Positions 15,287 to 17,268 of a DNA stretch of 17,268 bases are shown piece by piece. The stretch spans positions 1 to 17,268 of the forward strand of contig JAISCO010000089.1 in NCBI GenBank assembly GCA_031265535.1. Reading direction: 5' to 3'. A model generated the notes under the pieces. That model saw nothing but the letters and a program-made list of their open reading frames with translations. It was not told the origin of the DNA and did not search any database. The translations under genes and the position numbers were made by a program. Numbering within the stretch: position 1 is the first letter of the stretch; every line of letters starts with the position of its first letter. This DNA is from Spirochaetaceae bacterium (GTDB lineage Bacteria > Spirochaetota > Spirochaetia > Treponematales > Breznakiellaceae).

Positions 15287-15350
15287 CTCCTTCCGGGCGG
15301 TACCGGCGGGGGTAAAACCCCGTTCCCCGAAAGGGGAGCCCCGGAAGGAG
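15287..15350 (+). promoter_or_regulatory. RNA fold that buries the Shine-Dalgarno of the next gene
   Basis: CTCCTTCCGGG (15287-15297) pairs perfectly with CCCGGAAGGAG (15340-15350), an 11-bp stem that holds the entire ribosome binding site GGAAGGAG (15343-15350) of the gene starting at 15358. Inside it are CGGGG/CCCCG (15307-15311 with 15318-15322) and TCCCC-GAAA-GGGGA (15324-15337), a GNRA-capped hairpin. The whole is a three-way junction. It could be a translational off-switch, a thermosensor or a protein-binding operator. Confidence 0.7.
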
Positions 15351-15357
15351 ATTTTTT

Positions 15358-15747
15358 ATGATTATTACCACGAAGCGAAATATTGCGGAAAGAAAGCCCG
15401 GCACGGCCCAATCCCTCGACGAGATGGCCCAGTTCCGGGGAGCCGGAATAGTTATAGAGGTTCGTTCCAACGACCACGGAACTCTAGGCAGTCCCGGAAA
15501 TCCGGCTCACGCGCATGTTTTCGACAGTTCAGGGAATCGGGAAATCGCGGAAATTATTCTCACCAGAAGTCCTCCGAAAAAGCCTGAAGACATATTTTAC
15601 TACCGGATGGATAAAATCCCCGATGGTCTAGGCAAAGCTATTGTGAAATTCGCGGGGATGCCCTACGCGGGGTCTAAGCATACCGGGCTGGGTTTTACTA
15701 ACTGGCAGGCAGTTGTTACCCAGTGGGTATTCTTCCATGAAAAATAG
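15358..15747 (+). CDS. hypothetical protein, 129 aa, under a structured leader
   Basis: I do not recognise a family for sure. The protein is small and soluble, with alternating strands (GAGIVIEVRS, GNREIAEIILTR, KAIVKFAG) and several His residues, including PAHAHVF at residues 49-55, which loosely recalls the N-D-x-x-P-x-H-x-H motif of DUF4160 proteins. That likeness is weak. The C-terminus GFTNWQAVVTQWVFFHEK is aromatic-rich. Its ribosome binding site GGAAGGAG is fully inside an 11-bp stem, so its translation is probably controlled. It follows the acidic protein by 125 bases. Confidence 0.75.
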   Translation: MIITTKRNIAERKPGTAQSLDEMAQFRGAGIVIEVRSNDHGTLGSPGNPAHAHVFDSSGNREIAEIILTRSPPKKPEDIFYYRMDKIPDGLGKAIVKFAGMPYAGSKHTGLGFTNWQAVVTQWVFFHEK

Positions 15748-15897
15748 CTCTTTATTCGGCAATTGAAAAGCTTCACGGACGAAAGAGATTCACTCAAAAT
15801 CCGGGGGTAAAGTTTAGTACAGAGGAACGGGATACCGAATTTCTCTAGAATCGAAAATATTGCATAAAGATTGTAAGAGGTTTTTGTAGAAAAGGGA

Positions 15898-15925
15898 TTG
15901 ACAAAAAATAAAGCAAGGATATACT
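15898..15925 (+). promoter_or_regulatory. strong sigma70-type promoter of the ImmA unit
   Basis: TTGACA (15898-15903), a 16-base spacer and TATACT (15920-15925) give 6/6 and 5/6 matches. It is the best promoter in the window and is followed by GGGAG (15933-15937) and a GTG start at 15944. The 196-base gap 15748-15943 holds no gene besides this. Confidence 0.75.
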
Positions 15926-15943
15926 AGAAACAGGGAGTGTTAT

Positions 15944-16210
15944 GTGCCTGGTGAAATAAAGAAACAGAGTGACGCTATTGTTGACGAACTCAAAGAATGC
16001 GTATCAAAGGATGCGCTGGAAGATACATTTGTAAAATATGCTATATCGGATCTTGGGGTACGTATAGAGCGTCTTAACGAAACTATGGGAAACCCCGAAA
16101 CTTTCTTTTCTTCAGACTCGCTGGTAGAAACCCGGTATGAAGTTACTGTCAGGATGTTTTTGTCGGGGAAGTGGAAACTTGCGGCATTTTATGAAAAGGC
16201 GGGGTTTTAG
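15944..16210 (+). CDS. hypothetical small protein paired with ImmA-like protease
   Basis: The 88-residue protein has a charged helical N-terminal half (KKQSDAIVDELKECVSKDAL) and a SLVETRYEVTVRMFLSGKWK stretch; I know no family for it. GTG 15944 is chosen because GGGAG (15933-15937) is six bases upstream; the ATG at 15942 is out of frame and soon stops. It is the first gene behind the strong promoter and is separated from the metalloprotease gene by three bases, so the two probably act together. A substrate, inhibitor or regulator of the protease are options; none is shown. It has no evident helix-turn-helix, which ImmA partners often have. Confidence 0.7.
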   Translation: MPGEIKKQSDAIVDELKECVSKDALEDTFVKYAISDLGVRIERLNETMGNPETFFSSDSLVETRYEVTVRMFLSGKWKLAAFYEKAGF

Positions 16211-16213
16211 GCC

Positions 16214-16711
16214 GTGGATGAATTCAAGTTAACGCTGGAGAAGAAGCAGGAAATAACAAAGGATTTCAGAACGGATATAGAAACTGTAAATATTTTGGAA
16301 AGGGTTTATAATGACCTTCCTATAACTGAACAGTATTTAGCGCATGTCATCCGTGCAATGGAATCGTATATACGGAAGACAACCGGCAATCAGTTTTTCT
16401 GTATATTTTGCGAGCCGAGTCTTAACGGCTTGGGAGTGGGGAGCGCCCAATATTTTCACGAAAAGTATTTTGTTATTCATATTGATCCTGCTATGGCGGA
16501 AAAAGACCTGCGGGTTTATCTGGCGCACGAACTGGGGCATCTTTTTATTATCGCTATTGTGAATGAGAGTCTAGCTCCGCGGGAAAGACTGGATGTTAAC
16601 GACAATGCGGAACCGCTGTCTTCTATTTTTGGTATATTTACGATGGCAGACAAAAATGATTTTTACCGGAATAATAAAAAATCCCCGCGGCAGAGCCGCG
16701 GGGTATTTTAA
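16214..16711 (+). CDS. ImmA/IrrE-like metalloprotease, 3' end formed by an IS element
   Basis: The 165-residue protein shows the zinc-protease motif HELGH at residues 105-109 (H105, E106, H109), preceded by a strand pair (YFHEKYFVIHIDPAM) as in ImmA/IrrE-like proteases, which cut phage repressors or stress regulators. E133 in AEPLSSIFG could be the third ligand. The frame continues into the hairpin at 16683-16703, so the last ten or so residues (SPRQSRGVF) come from the end of the IS200/IS605-type element. The natural C-terminus is therefore probably lost, though the catalytic core is complete. The start GTG 16214 has only GGCGGGG upstream; coupling to the gene before it is likely. Confidence 0.75.
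   Translation: MDEFKLTLEKKQEITKDFRTDIETVNILERVYNDLPITEQYLAHVIRAMESYIRKTTGNQFFCIFCEPSLNGLGVGSAQYFHEKYFVIHIDPAMAEKDLRVYLAHELGHLFIIAIVNESLAPRERLDVNDNAEPLSSIFGIFTMADKNDFYRNNKKSPRQSRGVF
16683..16711. terminator. IS right-end hairpin, likely two-way terminator
   Basis: A perfect 9-bp stem with an AGA loop at 16683-16703. On the plus strand TATTTTAAG follows, so it can end the ImmA message; on the minus strand ATTTTTTATT follows, so it can end tnpA. It also carries the last codons and stop of the ImmA-like frame. Confidence 0.65.
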
Positions 16712-16727
16712 GATTTTTGTTTGAAAA

Positions 16728-17192
16728 TCAGTCGAATAAGCTTGGTTGATTTTCTCCATCTCTTATCTTGTATAGTTGTTTGTAGTCTTTTCCCTTCCCC
16801 TGAGCTTTCACATAGTTCGTTATCGTTTCTTCATTCCCATATTTCCCTACCGTACTCACATAATGCCCGTCACTCCAGAATTCCCCTCCCCATAACTTCT
16901 CTTTCACTTCTGGGTGTTTCTTGAATATTTCTTTCGCTGTTATACTTTTTATTGTCCTTACTATTTTTGTTGGGCTGTATGTCGGTACCGACTGTACCAG
17001 AAAATGCACATGATCTCCTTCTATCCCTATTTCTAAAAATTTTATCTCATACCTTTTTTCTATCCCCTCACAGGTCTCCTTCAGAGTTTTGTCTACTTCA
17101 TCGCTGATCACTACCCGTCTGTATTTTGCAGGACATACTATATGATATATCAATACCGATACATTGTGCGCTTTGTGTATATATTCACTCAT
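16728..17192 (-). CDS. tnpA: IS200/IS605 TnpA, Y1 HUH transposase
   Basis: The 154-residue protein is a single-strand DNA transposase of the Y1 family. The HUH metal motif is EGDHVHFLV with H61 and H63, and the catalytic tyrosine is Y127 in ETITNYVKAQG, the same spacing as in other IS200-type TnpA proteins; Q131 follows as in the family. Length is the family standard. No tnpB is present. ATG is at 17190-17192 with GGA a few bases upstream on the minus strand; the nearby ATG one base-frame off is not in frame. It is the only minus-strand gene in the window. Confidence 0.93.
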   Translation of the reverse strand: MSEYIHKAHNVSVLIYHIVCPAKYRRVVISDEVDKTLKETCEGIEKRYEIKFLEIGIEGDHVHFLVQSVPTYSPTKIVRTIKSITAKEIFKKHPEVKEKLWGGEFWSDGHYVSTVGKYGNEETITNYVKAQGKGKDYKQLYKIRDGENQPSLFD

Positions 17193-17227
17193 TTTTCCAT
17201 CATATCATCTTTCAGTTCCTTTTTTAA

Positions 17228-17254
17228 CCGCCGCAGAGCGGCGGGGAATTAAAC
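17228..17254. repeat. IS left-end hairpin and repeat copy
   Basis: CCGCCGC-AGA-GCGGCGG (17228-17244) is a perfect 7-bp stem upstream of tnpA; with the next bases GGAATTAAAC it includes the 18-base sequence 17237-17254 also found at 7909-7926. It probably is the subterminal hairpin recognised by TnpA. Confidence 0.7.
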
Positions 17255-17268
17255 CCCCAGAGATTAAA

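Larger units (their letters stand above)
16676..17254 (-). mobile_element. IS200/IS605-type element, tnpA only
   Basis: An element of about 580 bases with one transposase gene on the minus strand. Imperfect ends are marked by two hairpins sharing the loop AGA: CCCCGCGGC-AGA-GCCGCGGGG (16683-16703) at the tnpA 3' side and CCGCCGC-AGA-GCGGCGG (17228-17244) at the 5' side. This family moves as single-stranded DNA and uses subterminal hairpins instead of inverted repeats, and makes no target duplication. The exact ends cannot be fixed from one copy; 16676-17254 is an estimate. Confidence 0.8.

Noticed and set aside
15325..15337. CCCCGAAAGGGG hairpin as a stand-alone terminator
   Set aside because: No T-run follows, and it fits better as the inner arm of the larger fold 15287-15350.
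1..17268. CRISPR arrays, tRNA or rRNA genes
   Set aside because: No regularly spaced direct repeats and no cloverleaf or rRNA-like stretch was seen by eye; a covariance-model scan would settle small RNAs.

Overview
The window is a compact, almost wholly plus-strand block of DNA-replication, recombination and repair genes of the kind carried by large tailed bacteriophages or prophages. Signs of this are short intergenic gaps, stop/start overlaps, a phage-scale RecA, a Rad50/SbcC-like ATPase, a short CHC2-TOPRIM primase, a one-gene clamp loader, a beta-type sliding clamp, a 5' nuclease, an SNF2-type helicase, a DUF932-like protein, DUF4406 and two beta-type DNA methyltransferases, one of them interrupted by an HNH endonuclease. 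No rRNA or tRNA gene was seen. The host cannot be named from this sequence; promoters and ribosome binding sites look ordinary bacterial (TTGACA/TATAAT-like, AGGAG).

Layout. 1-1776: an HNH endonuclease cut by the window edge runs into the C-terminal part of a DNA methyltransferase, followed by overlapping DUF4406 and a complete second methyltransferase. 1810-2949: RecA. 3090-3635: an unrecognised protein behind its own possible promoter. 3847-6920: Rad50/SbcC-like ATPase and primase, overlapping by one base. 6983-7909: DUF932-like protein. 7910-8118: a hairpin-rich leader ending in a terminator-like stem. 8119-13847: clamp loader, clamp, unknown protein, 5' nuclease and SNF2 helicase, mostly coupled by overlap or short gaps. 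13898-15232: an acidic low-complexity protein, possibly structural. 15287-15350: a strong RNA fold that buries the Shine-Dalgarno of the next small gene. 15944-16711: a separate unit with a good sigma70-type promoter, a small protein and an ImmA/IrrE-like metalloprotease whose end is made by an IS200/IS605-type element. 16728-17192, minus strand: its transposase TnpA, flanked by two matching hairpins.

How it works together. The primase, clamp loader, clamp, 5' nuclease and helicase would serve a replication fork, while RecA and the Rad50-like ATPase would serve recombination-dependent replication and repair. The DNA polymerase, replicative helicase and SbcD/gp47 nuclease partner are not in the window and are presumably nearby. 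The methyltransferases would modify the DNA. The most noteworthy non-coding signals are the two structured leaders (7910-8118 and 15287-15350) and an 18-base copy of the IS-end sequence at the stop of the DUF932-like gene, 9 kb from the IS element.
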